Below are positions 1 to 7,995 of a stretch of DNA of 40,999 nt, piece after piece. A program made the translations under genes and the position numbers. The notes beneath the pieces are model-generated. The model saw only the letters and a program-made list of their open reading frames with translations. It made no database searches and was not told the origin of the DNA. The stretch's first letter is position 1. Every line of letters begins with the position of its first letter. Source of the stretch: UBA2144 sp043819035 (GTDB lineage Bacteria; Patescibacteriota; Gracilibacteria; Peribacterales; Peribacteraceae); the NCBI GenBank assembly GCA_043819035.1, contig JBDRFD010000005.1, positions 1 through 40,999 on the forward strand. Reading direction: 5' to 3'.

Positions 1-94
1 TGGAGCTGGCGTGAATATGATGAGGCTTCTGGCCTTCTATCTTCACGTGTCCTGATGCTATTGCCTGCCGGATGTCGCGGTCGGAGAGGATCAT
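1..94 (-). CDS. dcd: dCTP deaminase, N-terminal fragment (cut by window edge)
   Basis: Reading the minus strand from an ATG at 94 gives 31 open codons to the window edge, beginning MILSDRDIRQAIASG and continuing to HHIHASS. The MILSDRDI start and the following 'IEP..P..I.P.S' layout match the N-terminus of dCTP deaminases (Dcd family), which convert dCTP to dUTP (or directly to dUMP in bifunctional forms) for dTMP synthesis in the cytoplasm. The catalytic region lies outside the window, so mono- and bifunctional forms cannot be told apart. No ribosome binding site is visible upstream. The identity rests on only 31 residues, but the opening motif is distinctive. Confidence 0.72.
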   Translation of the reverse strand, partial: MILSDRDIRQAIASGHVKIEGQKPHHIHASS

Positions 95-145
95 GGATGA
101 GTAGACTACATTGAATAAGAATAAAGATACAAGATACAAAGTCCA

Positions 146-301
146 TTGTCTGAATCACGAATTACGCGGATTATACTGATTACACGGATTCCTTCCACCT
201 GATCTCTTTACACTTACAACGAGCATCCGTGAAATCCGCTTAATCATATTAATCCGTGATTCTGACAGTGTGCGTAATCTGCGTAATCTGCGGTTCAGAC
301 A
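146..301. repeat. MITE-like intergenic inverted repeat, copy 1
   Basis: The element opens with TTGTCTGAATCACG and closes with GCGGTTCAGACA, with an inner closing arm GATTCTGAC at 258-266. Between them the words 'ACGCGGATTA' and 'CACGGATT' recur and are met by their reverse complements near 230-265, so the stretch can fold on itself. It fills most of the gap between dcd and the next gene; I see no coding capacity. Five related copies occur at 5870, 7379, 17323, 17430 and 25922. Confidence 0.7.
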
Positions 302-348
302 TTTTGGAATTTCATTCTATCCACCCCACAAAAACTCTCCTCCGCCCA

Positions 349-376
349 TTGATCCCACCCCTTAAGTCCGTAGAAT
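349..376 (+). promoter_or_regulatory. promoter of the 593-aa gene
   Basis: TTGATC (349-354), a 16-nt spacer and TAGAAT (371-376) resemble a sigma-70 promoter. The ATG follows the -10 box by only 9 nt, so the mRNA would have almost no leader. Confidence 0.5.
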
Positions 377-385
377 ACTCGAGTC

Positions 386-2167
386 ATGTCCAAAAGTGCG
401 ATTCATGAAAGAGGCAGTGCCACAAAGAATTCTCCCTTCAATACCAAAGGAGGAGATGGTGTCGGTGCGGCGGAAGACTACAAGGGGCGATCCGAATGTG
501 AGCATTCGCGCATGCTCTGTGCACAGGAGCTTCAGCGAATTGTGTCCAAGTCGGACATGTTTACTGAACGAGATCTGAAGGCATACAAGGATATACTCAC
601 AGACTCAAAGCTTGCACTCGCAGGAAAAGTAACATACGCACAAAAGCAAGAGGCATTGGAGGAAAATATCTCGGAATTTATTCCACGTACAATGGAAGAT
701 GTATCACGAGCAGAAAATGTTTTTTATGGCATGCTCGCCACTGCTCAGGCTCGTAATATCATTACACATGAAACGGCAATGTACTGGCGCGACAAACTTA
801 AGTCGGAAAAATTCCCGTGGTGGGAAAAAGAGAAATTCATCTACGAGAAATTCCCCCACATTGTAGCAAACTGGGAAGAGCTCGCGAAGGATATTAAGAC
901 CCTTGAGAAGGAAGTGAGCCGAAACAGAATGTTTGCCGATATTCCGGAAGTCCGAAAAGTGCTGGGTAAAACAAACTCGATTAAGAAATACAAATCCTGG
1001 CGCAATGCAGTCAGCGAGGCACTTGGAGCGATCGAAGCGGATAAAAGGCTGCAACAGAATCTCTTCCAAAAAGCCAAAAACATCCTTGAAGGTGCCGCAA
1101 GTGGAAAAGTGCTCGCTTCCAAAAAAGTCGGTATCTGGCTCCATCGAATCTTCAAGAGTAATGCTCCCAATAACAAGATTGCCGACTTCATCAATGGCAG
1201 CGGGGCTGCATCACTCTCCGGACTAATAGATCGCTGGAGCAGTGTGCGCAGTCGCTATGACAAAATTGAGAATAAACGCAAAGTTGGAAATGATCCGCGC
1301 GGCTTCCACTTTGTAACAACTGAGAAGTTTCTTGATTGGCACTACACCAAGCGCCTGGCATACGTGGAAGAAGCTGAGAAACGTTTCGTCGATGTCGCAA
1401 AAGAGAAACCAATCCTGCTCGCCATACGCCGCGAGCTCGATAGCCAGGACTGGGAATCTGCAACAATATTGATCCGCCGGGCAGAATCAGAAGCACTATC
1501 CGAATCCGATAGTTCAAAACTTTCTTCGATGAAACGTTATCTTAGCGAACATCAATCCGAGAATCCGGTTGAAGAGAAAACGGGAGAACCACAAACAAAG
1601 GAAGAAGCAGAAACAGAACTGCAGCAGCTTCTTTCCCAGCTTCCCCCTGTGCTACAACCGCTCTACAGAAAATCGATCAATGCGGGGAAGTTTTTCTGTC
1701 TCGCCGCACTCATGTACAACCGCGTGTGGTGCCGCGAGAAGGGACACGTGCTGGATGGGCACAAGGAAACGATACTGCGAGAATCATCGGAGGACGATAC
1801 AAAACGTGTTCTTGAACATGGAGACGATAGAAGGCTGCGTAACGCTGCCGTATCTTCATACCATGAACCTTCTATCCGAGGATATTCCTGCACCGGCATC
1901 AATGCTCCACAGGTGCTTCACGTAGGTTACGGAGGACAGGATGCACTCGTGGCAAAAATGGCTTCGGAGGATAACGAGCGTTTCCGATACTGGACAACCC
2001 TGATTCCGGAAGGAGTGGATTACGGAACACATTCCTACATCGTGAAGAAGCTGAATCGCCAGATTAAGAGATGTTTGAGGAACATTGACTCATCGTCTAC
2101 TCCGGCCATTCAAAATAAACCTTTGGCGAAAGGCCATGCAACTCCAACGTTCGCTCTAGCACCGTAG
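386..2167 (+). CDS. unknown 593-aa, mostly helical protein
   Basis: I do not recognise the family. The protein is rich in Lys, Glu and Arg, has no signal peptide or membrane segment, and reads as mainly alpha-helical. Residues about 400-425 are a Glu/Thr-rich linker (EEKTGEPQTKEEAETE). The C-terminal part is different: it holds a hydrophobic stretch around residues 433-442 (KFFCLAALMYNRVW) and a Gly-rich segment near 515-525. Position 386 is the first ATG after a promoter-like TTGATC/TAGAAT pair with a 9-nt gap, which supports this start. There is no Shine-Dalgarno. The next gene is separated by 99 nt, so an operon is uncertain. Function cannot be inferred; a cytoplasmic location is likely. 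Confidence 0.75.
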   Translation: MSKSAIHERGSATKNSPFNTKGGDGVGAAEDYKGRSECEHSRMLCAQELQRIVSKSDMFTERDLKAYKDILTDSKLALAGKVTYAQKQEALEENISEFIPRTMEDVSRAENVFYGMLATAQARNIITHETAMYWRDKLKSEKFPWWEKEKFIYEKFPHIVANWEELAKDIKTLEKEVSRNRMFADIPEVRKVLGKTNSIKKYKSWRNAVSEALGAIEADKRLQQNLFQKAKNILEGAASGKVLASKKVGIWLHRIFKSNAPNNKIADFINGSGAASLSGLIDRWSSVRSRYDKIENKRKVGNDPRGFHFVTTEKFLDWHYTKRLAYVEEAEKRFVDVAKEKPILLAIRRELDSQDWESATILIRRAESEALSESDSSKLSSMKRYLSEHQSENPVEEKTGEPQTKEEAETELQQLLSQLPPVLQPLYRKSINAGKFFCLAALMYNRVWCREKGHVLDGHKETILRESSEDDTKRVLEHGDDRRLRNAAVSSYHEPSIRGYSCTGINAPQVLHVGYGGQDALVAKMASEDNERFRYWTTLIPEGVDYGTHSYIVKKLNRQIKRCLRNIDSSSTPAIQNKPLAKGHATPTFALAP

Positions 2168-2266
2168 CAATCCAGAAAACCTCTGTAATCGCTTGCCATG
2201 GTTATTGCGATTGCCGTGGCTTGTGAATAATGGAACAATGACACTGTATTCCCCCCTTCTTCACTT

Positions 2267-2851
2267 ATGAAACGTTTACTCACACTCGCCGCACTTTCAC
2301 TGCTTATTACCGCATGCTCTCCGCGCAACACGAGCACCATGACACTCGCCGAGCGCCTCCAGAACCCTCTCTTCGCTGAGCGTTATTCCAAGATGCTGGT
2401 AGGGCGGCTAACAGAGCTTGAAATTGACAAGGATCCACTCCTTGAGGATCCGAAGATGCAAGAACTGGTCACAAGCACTAAAACTAAGTGGATGGAAGTT
2501 GACCGTGAAGCGCGCAGGATTCAGAGAGAAGGAATGAAGGGTGAATTTGTGGGCATCAAAGAGTACGCACTGGGCGAAGTACTTCTGCTAGAACATATGC
2601 TTTATTTAGCATCGGACTTCGAAACAGATCCCGGTCCGGGTCTTTCTATTTTTCTATCTGATGCTATAGATCCTCGTGAAGTAGATGGCTTTCCCCGTAC
2701 CGAAGAGATCAACTTAGGACCACTGCAATCTCCCTACGGGCATCAGCGATATACAATTCCCGAAACGGTAGACACTACCACGTTAAGAACGGTGATACTG
2801 TGGGATACGGAATTACAGAGATTGTATGGGTTTGCACAAATCTCTAAATAA
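2267..2851 (+). CDS. putative lipoprotein of unknown function
   Basis: The 194-aa product starts with a basic n-region and hydrophobic core ending in the lipobox LITAC (Cys17), so it should be exported, lipidated and anchored to the outer face of the membrane. The mature part is acidic with no domain I recognise; residues 45-95 are likely helical and the C-terminus (about 130-190) more beta-like. A hairpin with no T-run lies just upstream (about 2195-2220). The gene is followed by a long tandem and inverted word repeat before the convergent DsbA-like gene. No Shine-Dalgarno is visible; pyrimidines (CCCCCCTTCTTCACTT) precede the ATG. Coding status is well supported by the lipobox and length. 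Confidence 0.75.
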   Translation: MKRLLTLAALSLLITACSPRNTSTMTLAERLQNPLFAERYSKMLVGRLTELEIDKDPLLEDPKMQELVTSTKTKWMEVDREARRIQREGMKGEFVGIKEYALGEVLLLEHMLYLASDFETDPGPGLSIFLSDAIDPREVDGFPRTEEINLGPLQSPYGHQRYTIPETVDTTTLRTVILWDTELQRLYGFAQISK

Positions 2852-2867
2852 CACGCTTCGTTTTTAA

Positions 2868-2970
2868 CAGTTAACGGTTAACATTTAACGGCGCTGTTAA
2901 GAGTGAAGCATGTTAACTGTTAATTGTTAACTGTTAATTGTTAACTGTTAATTGTTAACTGTTAATTGTT
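2868..2970. repeat. GTTAAC word repeat with four perfect 14-bp units
   Basis: The 14-mer TGTTAACTGTTAAT occurs four times without change at 2911-2966. Related words GTTAACGGTTAAC precede it at 2868-2890. Since GTTAAC is self-complementary, the region can form many alternative hairpins. It lies between convergent genes and may act as a weak bidirectional terminator, although no T-run follows. Confidence 0.8.
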
Positions 2971-2971
2971 G

Positions 2972-3556
2972 TCACAATCTTTGCTCAAACAGCTTAAGCA
3001 CCTTTTCTACCGCAGCGCTCAACGTATCAAACCCCGGTTGAACTTTTTCTCCATTAACGAAGAATGACGGCGTGCCGTTTACTCCCAATGCACGTCCTTC
3101 TTCATAATCAGCAAGAACAATCGATCTTTTAGAGTGTGACTTCCAGCATTTTTCAAAGAGTGGTACATCCAACTGAAGCTGAGACGCCCACTCCAGAAGT
3201 GCATCGTATCCCAAATCAGCCTGATGCTCGTATGCCAGATCGATAAACTCCCAAAACTTCCCCTGATCCGCCGCGCACTCACTTGATTCGGCGCTGTCCA
3301 TCGCAAAACGATGAATGGTGCGCAGCGGAAAATGTTTGTACTCCAAACGTACTACATTTCCGTACTGTTCCATAAGCGGAATAACCGCACCCGCATGCGC
3401 CATACGACATGCCGGGCATTCCAGGTCAGAAAACTCCATAATGGTTATCACTCCGTTTGGATTACCCAGGGGACCCCTGCTTGATTCTTTGGAAGCACCG
3501 CCGGTGCAGCCCGTTAATAGAAGTACAAAAACTAGTGATGCTATTTTCCTGCTCAT
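2972..3556 (-). CDS. DsbA-like thiol oxidoreductase lipoprotein
   Basis: This 194-aa protein has a lipoprotein signal ending LLTGC (Cys17) and then a DsbA/thioredoxin-fold domain starting near residue 32. The redox motif is CPAC (Cys47-Cys50) in the context FSDLECPACRM. A Thr-Pro in VNGTPSFFVNG near residue 165 is the cis-proline loop that faces the active site in this superfamily. It resembles DsbA-like 'Thioredoxin_4' proteins that make or isomerise disulfides in exported proteins. It would sit on the outside of the membrane. Two extra cysteines (near residues 93 and 138) are present. The gene is convergent with the upstream lipoprotein gene, and its start is flanked by a word repeat. Probable clients in this window include the Cys-rich surface protein at 9255-13895. 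Confidence 0.85.
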   Translation of the reverse strand: MSRKIASLVFVLLLTGCTGGASKESSRGPLGNPNGVITIMEFSDLECPACRMAHAGAVIPLMEQYGNVVRLEYKHFPLRTIHRFAMDSAESSECAADQGKFWEFIDLAYEHQADLGYDALLEWASQLQLDVPLFEKCWKSHSKRSIVLADYEEGRALGVNGTPSFFVNGEKVQPGFDTLSAAVEKVLKLFEQRL

Positions 3557-3675
3557 AGAAGTGAATAATGAAAAGTGAATAATGAGAATAAATACTCTTA
3601 CCTATAATATCATTATAACCATACTATTTTGGTATTTTTTGCCATTTTTCATTATTCACTTTTCACTTTTCATTT
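3556..3675. repeat. word-type inverted repeat (GTGAATAATGAAAA)
   Basis: The word AGTGAATAATGA occurs twice at 3560-3590 and its reverse complement (CATTATTCACTTTTCACTTT) at 3648-3667. The arms flank an AT-rich centre. The element lies between the divergent DsbA-like and dnaX starts. Confidence 0.7.
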
Positions 3676-3704
3676 CTCGTCCATAAGGTACACTCCATCC
3701 CCCA

Positions 3705-5186
3705 ATGTCCTTATATCGTAAATACCGGCCCCTGACGTTTGCCGAAGTGGTTGGGCAGGATGCTGTTGTGACCACACTCGAGCAGGCGGCTGAGCAGGAC
3801 AAACTGGCGCATGCGTTTCTCTTTGCGGGAAGCAGAGGAACCGGGAAGACCTCCGTCGCCAGAATCCTCGCAAAGATATTGATGACGAAGGATATCAAAG
3901 ATGAAATGATTCAAAAACAGATCATTAAAGGAGTGGAAGAAGGAAATATCGTTGATCTTCTGGAAATCGATGCCGCAAGTAACCGTGGAATTGACGATGT
4001 GCGTGATTTGATTGAAAAGATACAGTTCTCCCCTGTTGTTTCAAATGCCAAAGTATATGTGATTGACGAAGTACACATGCTGACGAAAGAAGCTTTTAAC
4101 GCACTTCTCAAAACTTTGGAAGAACCCCCTCTGTATGCGTACTTCATCCTGGCAACAACAGAACTTAATAAAATCCCTTCAACCATTCAATCGCGCTGCC
4201 AGTGCTTTCCGTTCCGTGCCATTCCGGAAGAAGACATTATTCGGCGCCTCCAGTTTATTTCAGATCAGGAGCACATCAACATTGATCGTGAAGCGCTTCG
4301 CGCCATCGCGCACCATGTTCAAGGAGGACTTCGCGATGCGATTTCTATGTTGGATCAGATACGCGCACTGCCGAAAATTACACTCGAGGATGTAGAGCAA
4401 CGCATGGGTAAAACAGGGAGTGAATATTTGGAGCCGCTCTTCGAGGCCATCGATAGCCATAATCCAAAGGAAATTATCGCAATTGTACGTACAATCGAAG
4501 AAGCAGGCATCGCCCTGGACGTCTTTCTGCGGATGCTTCTCTTGACCACGCGCGAAATGCTCCATGAAGCGATCGAGAAGAAGCAATCTCTGCACTTTCT
4601 CCAATGCATTTTAGATACACTTCTCAAAGCCATTCGGGACGTGCGCATCGCACCGGTGCCGGGATTGATTCTGGAATCTGCGCTCCTGTCGCTTTGTACT
4701 CTCGCTGAAGAAGGTAAAAGAGAACCGGAAAAACTATCCCGCCCGAAGAAAGAAGAACCCAAGAAAAAAGAGAGGAAGAAAGAAGAAGCCAAAGAACCGG
4801 AGGCAACAGAGGAAAAACCCGAATCTAAAGGTGAAGAGGTTGAATTAAAAGAAGCAAGCGTAGAAGCGGTGGAAATATCCTTGGAAAACATCAATGCACT
4901 GTGGCCGCAGATTATTAATGAGACGAGCCCCGCACCGATCAAGATTTCGCTCAAGAACGGACAGCTCATTTCTGTTGACGAGAAAACGCTCAAGGTTGGG
5001 TTTGCGTCATCTTTTCATAAAGACAAAGTGGCGCACCCCGAGGCCAGTAGAAAAATCGAAGAAGTAATGAAGAAGATTCTCAGGCGCTCTTTGAAACTGG
5101 AGTGTGTTATCGGCGATGGTGATGCGACACAAGAACATCCACAGCCGGATGTGGACTTGGCGGAAGCGGCGGCGGAGATATTTTGA
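3705..5186 (+). CDS. dnaX: DNA polymerase III subunit gamma/tau (clamp loader ATPase)
   Basis: DnaX is the motor of the clamp loader that puts the sliding clamp on DNA. The start MSLYRKYRPLTFAEVVGQ is typical. Walker A is GSRGTGKT (42-49), Walker B is in VYVIDEVHML, and the sensor/arginine-finger region IQSRCQCFPFR is present. The usual four-cysteine zinc module between Walker A and the 'IDAASNRGIDD' motif is absent: the segment is ILMTKDIKDEMIQKQ with no Cys. After the lid there is a short domain III, then a highly charged Lys/Glu/Pro linker (about 340-390) and a C-terminal domain of about 100 residues, so this is a tau-like form of modest size (493 aa). TACACT lies 10 nt before the ATG and there is no Shine-Dalgarno. 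No adjacent recR or ybaB is visible. Confidence 0.95.
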   Translation: MSLYRKYRPLTFAEVVGQDAVVTTLEQAAEQDKLAHAFLFAGSRGTGKTSVARILAKILMTKDIKDEMIQKQIIKGVEEGNIVDLLEIDAASNRGIDDVRDLIEKIQFSPVVSNAKVYVIDEVHMLTKEAFNALLKTLEEPPLYAYFILATTELNKIPSTIQSRCQCFPFRAIPEEDIIRRLQFISDQEHINIDREALRAIAHHVQGGLRDAISMLDQIRALPKITLEDVEQRMGKTGSEYLEPLFEAIDSHNPKEIIAIVRTIEEAGIALDVFLRMLLLTTREMLHEAIEKKQSLHFLQCILDTLLKAIRDVRIAPVPGLILESALLSLCTLAEEGKREPEKLSRPKKEEPKKKERKKEEAKEPEATEEKPESKGEEVELKEASVEAVEISLENINALWPQIINETSPAPIKISLKNGQLISVDEKTLKVGFASSFHKDKVAHPEASRKIEEVMKKILRRSLKLECVIGDGDATQEHPQPDVDLAEAAAEIF

Positions 5187-5218
5187 ACAAATCCTTCCTA
5201 CTTTATAGGACAAAGTTT

Positions 5219-5305
5219 AATGGTTTGATGGCTGAATGGTTGCTAAAGTGGCAACAGGCATATTTCTCGCCTGCGAACCATCCAACCATTTAGCCATCCA
5301 ACCAC
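5219..5305. repeat. hairpin repeat (GGTTGGATGG word), copy 1
   Basis: The left arm (ATGGTTTGATGGCTGAATGG) is answered by CCATCCAACCATTTAGCCAT on the right. The core GCTAAAGTGGCAAC and the arm GCGAACCATCCAACCAT are shared with a second copy at 25156-25245. Both copies end directly before a start codon. Confidence 0.75.
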
Positions 5306-5313
5306 CCAATACA

Positions 5314-5868
5314 ATGCACACATCAATAGAAAAGACCGTGCTCCGAAAATCCATTGAAACCCGCATCGTCGAGATGACCGGCGAAGAACGTGCATCTGAG
5401 AATCAAATTATTTGCGAAACACTCCTCGACCGTATTCCTAAAGGATCAACCATCTGCGCCTACAGCGCACTCGATACCGAAGTGAACCTCACACGGCTAG
5501 TCACAGAACTGATGAATCGCGGTGACACTGTTTTTCTCCCCCGCTACACAGATGATGCGATTACATTTCATCGTATTACTGATCTAAATGAGCTTAAAAT
5601 GAGCTTTTTCTCAATTCTGGAACCGCCTGCAGATTTTGAACAGGCAGACCCAAAAAGTATTAATATTGTCCTCGTCCCCGGTCGTGCGTTTGATGAACGC
5701 GGCAATCGCCTTGGTAGAGGAAAAGGAGGATATGACAAGTGGATTGAGGAGCAACGCAATGAAAACCCTCAAACAAAGATGTGGGGAATCGCTTTCCAAT
5801 GCCAAATGATCGAAGAGGTTCCGACTGAAGAGCATGATCAGAGGATGGATGAGGTGGTGAGTGCATAA
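5314..5868 (+). CDS. 5-formyltetrahydrofolate cyclo-ligase
   Basis: The 184-aa enzyme converts 5-formyl-THF to 5,10-methenyl-THF using ATP, returning a storage folate to the one-carbon pool. The motif VPGRAFDERGNRLGRGKGGYD (residues about 128-148) is the family signature for nucleotide and folate binding, and the end HDQRMDEVV matches the usual C-terminal 'HD..MD.VVT'. I start at the ATG at 5314 because the open frame upstream (from 5236) is encoded by an intergenic hairpin repeat and would add 26 residues unlike the family. The next gene is glyA, which also works in folate one-carbon metabolism, but a MITE-like repeat lies between them, so co-transcription is uncertain. Confidence 0.9.
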   Translation: MHTSIEKTVLRKSIETRIVEMTGEERASENQIICETLLDRIPKGSTICAYSALDTEVNLTRLVTELMNRGDTVFLPRYTDDAITFHRITDLNELKMSFFSILEPPADFEQADPKSINIVLVPGRAFDERGNRLGRGKGGYDKWIEEQRNENPQTKMWGIAFQCQMIEEVPTEEHDQRMDEVVSA

Positions 5869-5869
5869 A

Positions 5870-5987
5870 GTCAGAATCACGGATGACGCGGATTAAACGG
5901 ATCACACGAATCGATGTTGTTTAGAGTAAATCATTTTGTTATAAAATCCGTGAAATCCCCATAATCCGTTTAATCTGTGATTCTGAC
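5870..5987. repeat. MITE-like intergenic inverted repeat, copy 2
   Basis: The element runs from GTCAGAATCACGGATG to CTGTGATTCTGAC; the internal word is 'ACGGATTAAACGGATCACACG' on the left and its reverse complement on the right. It starts immediately after the stop codon of the cyclo-ligase. Confidence 0.7.
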
Positions 5988-6067
5988 AATGAGAATAATG
6001 TTTGTGGCTACTATTTGTACTCATCCTACTTGTCCACAAGAAGTCTGATCGTTAGTCTTTACTTACT

Positions 6068-7378
6068 ATGACACCTGTCTCCACTCCCCCATCCCATTCC
6101 AAAACCGCAGCTATGACCTACCTGCCAGCTCTCAAAGAAACCGATCCCGAGATCCGCGATCTGATTATCGAAGAAGAGAAGCGCGAGACATATAAGCTCA
6201 GATTAATACCTTCCGAGAATTACGCATCTCATGCTGTGCGGGAAGGAACGGGGAGCGTTCTTACCAATAAGTACTCCGAGGGGTATCCAAAGAAGCGATA
6301 TTACGAGGGGCAGCAGATTACAGACCAGGTCGAAACACTCGCATGCGAGCGCGCGAAGAAGATATTTGGTGCCGATCACGTCAATGTGCAGCCGCATTCA
6401 GGCAGCCCCGCAAATATGGCTGCATACCGCGCGATTTTGAAGCCGGGTGACACGATTATGGGTCTTTCCCTCCCACATGGGGGACACCTTACGCATGGAT
6501 GGAAGTCAAACTTCTCCGGAACTCTTTATAACTCAGTTCCTTATGAACTCGACTATGAAACGGAGATGCTCAATTTCGACAAAATTCGCGAGCAAGCCAA
6601 AGAGTGCAAGCCACAACTTATCATTGCCGGCTATACCGCATACCCACGTACCATTGATTGGACCAAGTTCCGCGAAATTTGCGATGAAGTGGGTGCCAAG
6701 TTCCACGCGGATACTTCGCATATCACAGGTCTCATCGCCGGAGGCCAGCATCCAAACCCATTCCCGATTGCCGATACCGGAATCACCACAACGCACAAAA
6801 CTCTTCGCGGCCCGCGTGGCGCTATGATTCTTTGTAAGGAAGAATATGCGGATGCCGTGAACAAAGCCATCATTCCGGGAATACAGGGAGGACCGCACAT
6901 GCATACCATTTCCGCGATCGCTGTAGCATTAAAGGAAGCGACCACTCCTGATTTTAAAGCTTATGCCGTGCAAATTGTGAAGAACGCCAAAGCGCTGGCA
7001 GATCGCCTTCTCTCTCACGGTTTCCGTCTTGTTTCCGGCGGAACAGACAATCACTTGATCCTGATGGAAGTCTTTGAATCCAAGGGTATCCTCGGCCGGG
7101 ATGCTTCGCGCGCTCTGGATAAAGCCGGAATAGTCTGTAACTGCAACATGGTGCCGTTCGACAAGAATTCTCCATTCAATCCTTCTGGCCTTCGTATCGG
7201 GACTCCGTCTATGACTTCACGCGGAATGAAGGAACCTGAAATGGAGAAGCTTGGTGACTGGATGAACGAAGTTATCTCTAATATTGAAGATGAAGCGAAC
7301 CTCAAGCGCATCGAAGGTGAGGTGAAAGAGATGTGCTCCGGCTTCCCGTGCCCGGGGATTGATCCGAGTAAGTGGTAA
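6068..7378 (+). CDS. glyA: serine hydroxymethyltransferase
   Basis: GlyA interconverts serine plus THF with glycine plus 5,10-methylene-THF, using PLP. The 436-aa sequence carries the family blocks LIPSENYASHAVREGTGSVLTNKYSEGYPKKRYYEGQ in its first 85 residues, VQPHSGSPANMA, and the PLP-lysine motif TTTHKTLRGPRG near residue 244. The C-terminal GLRIGTPSMTSRGM is also present. The first 15 residues (Pro/Ser/Thr-rich) are longer than usual; an alternative ATG at 6113 would remove them. No Shine-Dalgarno is seen. A MITE-like element begins directly after the stop. Confidence 0.96.
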   Translation: MTPVSTPPSHSKTAAMTYLPALKETDPEIRDLIIEEEKRETYKLRLIPSENYASHAVREGTGSVLTNKYSEGYPKKRYYEGQQITDQVETLACERAKKIFGADHVNVQPHSGSPANMAAYRAILKPGDTIMGLSLPHGGHLTHGWKSNFSGTLYNSVPYELDYETEMLNFDKIREQAKECKPQLIIAGYTAYPRTIDWTKFREICDEVGAKFHADTSHITGLIAGGQHPNPFPIADTGITTTHKTLRGPRGAMILCKEEYADAVNKAIIPGIQGGPHMHTISAIAVALKEATTPDFKAYAVQIVKNAKALADRLLSHGFRLVSGGTDNHLILMEVFESKGILGRDASRALDKAGIVCNCNMVPFDKNSPFNPSGLRIGTPSMTSRGMKEPEMEKLGDWMNEVISNIEDEANLKRIEGEVKEMCSGFPCPGIDPSKW

Positions 7379-7541
7379 TTGTCTGAACCGCAGGATTTAC
7401 CTCTCCCCTTAATCCCCTCTACACAGGAGAGGGGAAACTCTGTTAGTGGTTCCATTTATCGGTTTCAAGAACAACAGAGCTCCCCTTCCTCCCGTGGAGG
7501 AAGGGGCCGGGGGATGGAGGTAAATCCAGTGGTTCAGACAA
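7379..7541. repeat. MITE-like intergenic inverted repeat, copy 3
   Basis: The ends are TTGTCTGAACCGCAGGATTT and the complement of AAATCCAGTGGTTCAGACAA, extended by ACCTC/GAGGT. The interior holds a second inverted repeat, CCTCTCCCCTTAAT against CTCCCGTGGAGGAAGGGG. It begins at the base after the glyA stop. The rest of the gap (7542-7694) shows nothing further that I can support. Confidence 0.75.
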
Positions 7542-7694
7542 CGAAACATCAAAAAACAAATACAGAATCCAAAGACATATACTTACATCATATTTTCCGC
7601 TTCCCCCAGCCGCAAATTCACCGTTGCTGAAAAGTGTTGACTTTGAAAAATACGAGTGTAGTCTGCGCGCAATATTCTTTTCCCATTCATTATC

Positions 7695-7859
7695 ATGTCT
7701 TACGGCAGTGCACCTAATGAAACTCCAAGATTAACTGAAACTCCAGAATCTAGTGATAGCGTTACCATCACTATTGAAGCTGAGAGAGATGCAACACAGG
7801 CAGAAAAAGACAGATTGCTTGATGAACAACTAGCAGCAGATATGGAAGCTGGCTTCTAA
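7695..7859 (+). CDS. 54-aa acidic peptide, unknown
   Basis: This short frame begins MSYGSAPNETPRL and ends LAADMEAGF. The N-terminal half is Pro/Ser/Thr-rich and the C-terminal half is a predicted acidic amphipathic helix. There is no signal or membrane segment. It is supported by an isolated position in an otherwise gene-free gap, and by the stem-loop 25 nt after its stop. I do not recognise the sequence, and it could be spurious. Confidence 0.45.
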   Translation: MSYGSAPNETPRLTETPESSDSVTITIEAERDATQAEKDRLLDEQLAADMEAGF

Positions 7860-7883
7860 CAAAACATTTTTGATTTATTACCA

Positions 7884-7916
7884 GTAGCAGCGACGCGGCG
7901 CCGCTGCTGCATTTTG
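7884..7916 (+). terminator. stem-loop, possible terminator
   Basis: GTAGCAGCG (7884-7892) pairs with CGCTGCTGC (7902-7910), followed by the weak T-run ATTTTGT. It is placed to end the short peptide gene. Confidence 0.45.
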
Positions 7917-7995
7917 TAATGTACATCCGGTCAGTGTAGTCTATCCTCGACCCATTTTCCCTTTTCCCATTACCCTTTACCCTTTTTAATTTTCT

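Noticed and set aside
5236..5313. N-terminal extension of the cyclo-ligase
   Set aside because: These 26 codons lie in a hairpin repeat shared with another gap and have no match to the family.
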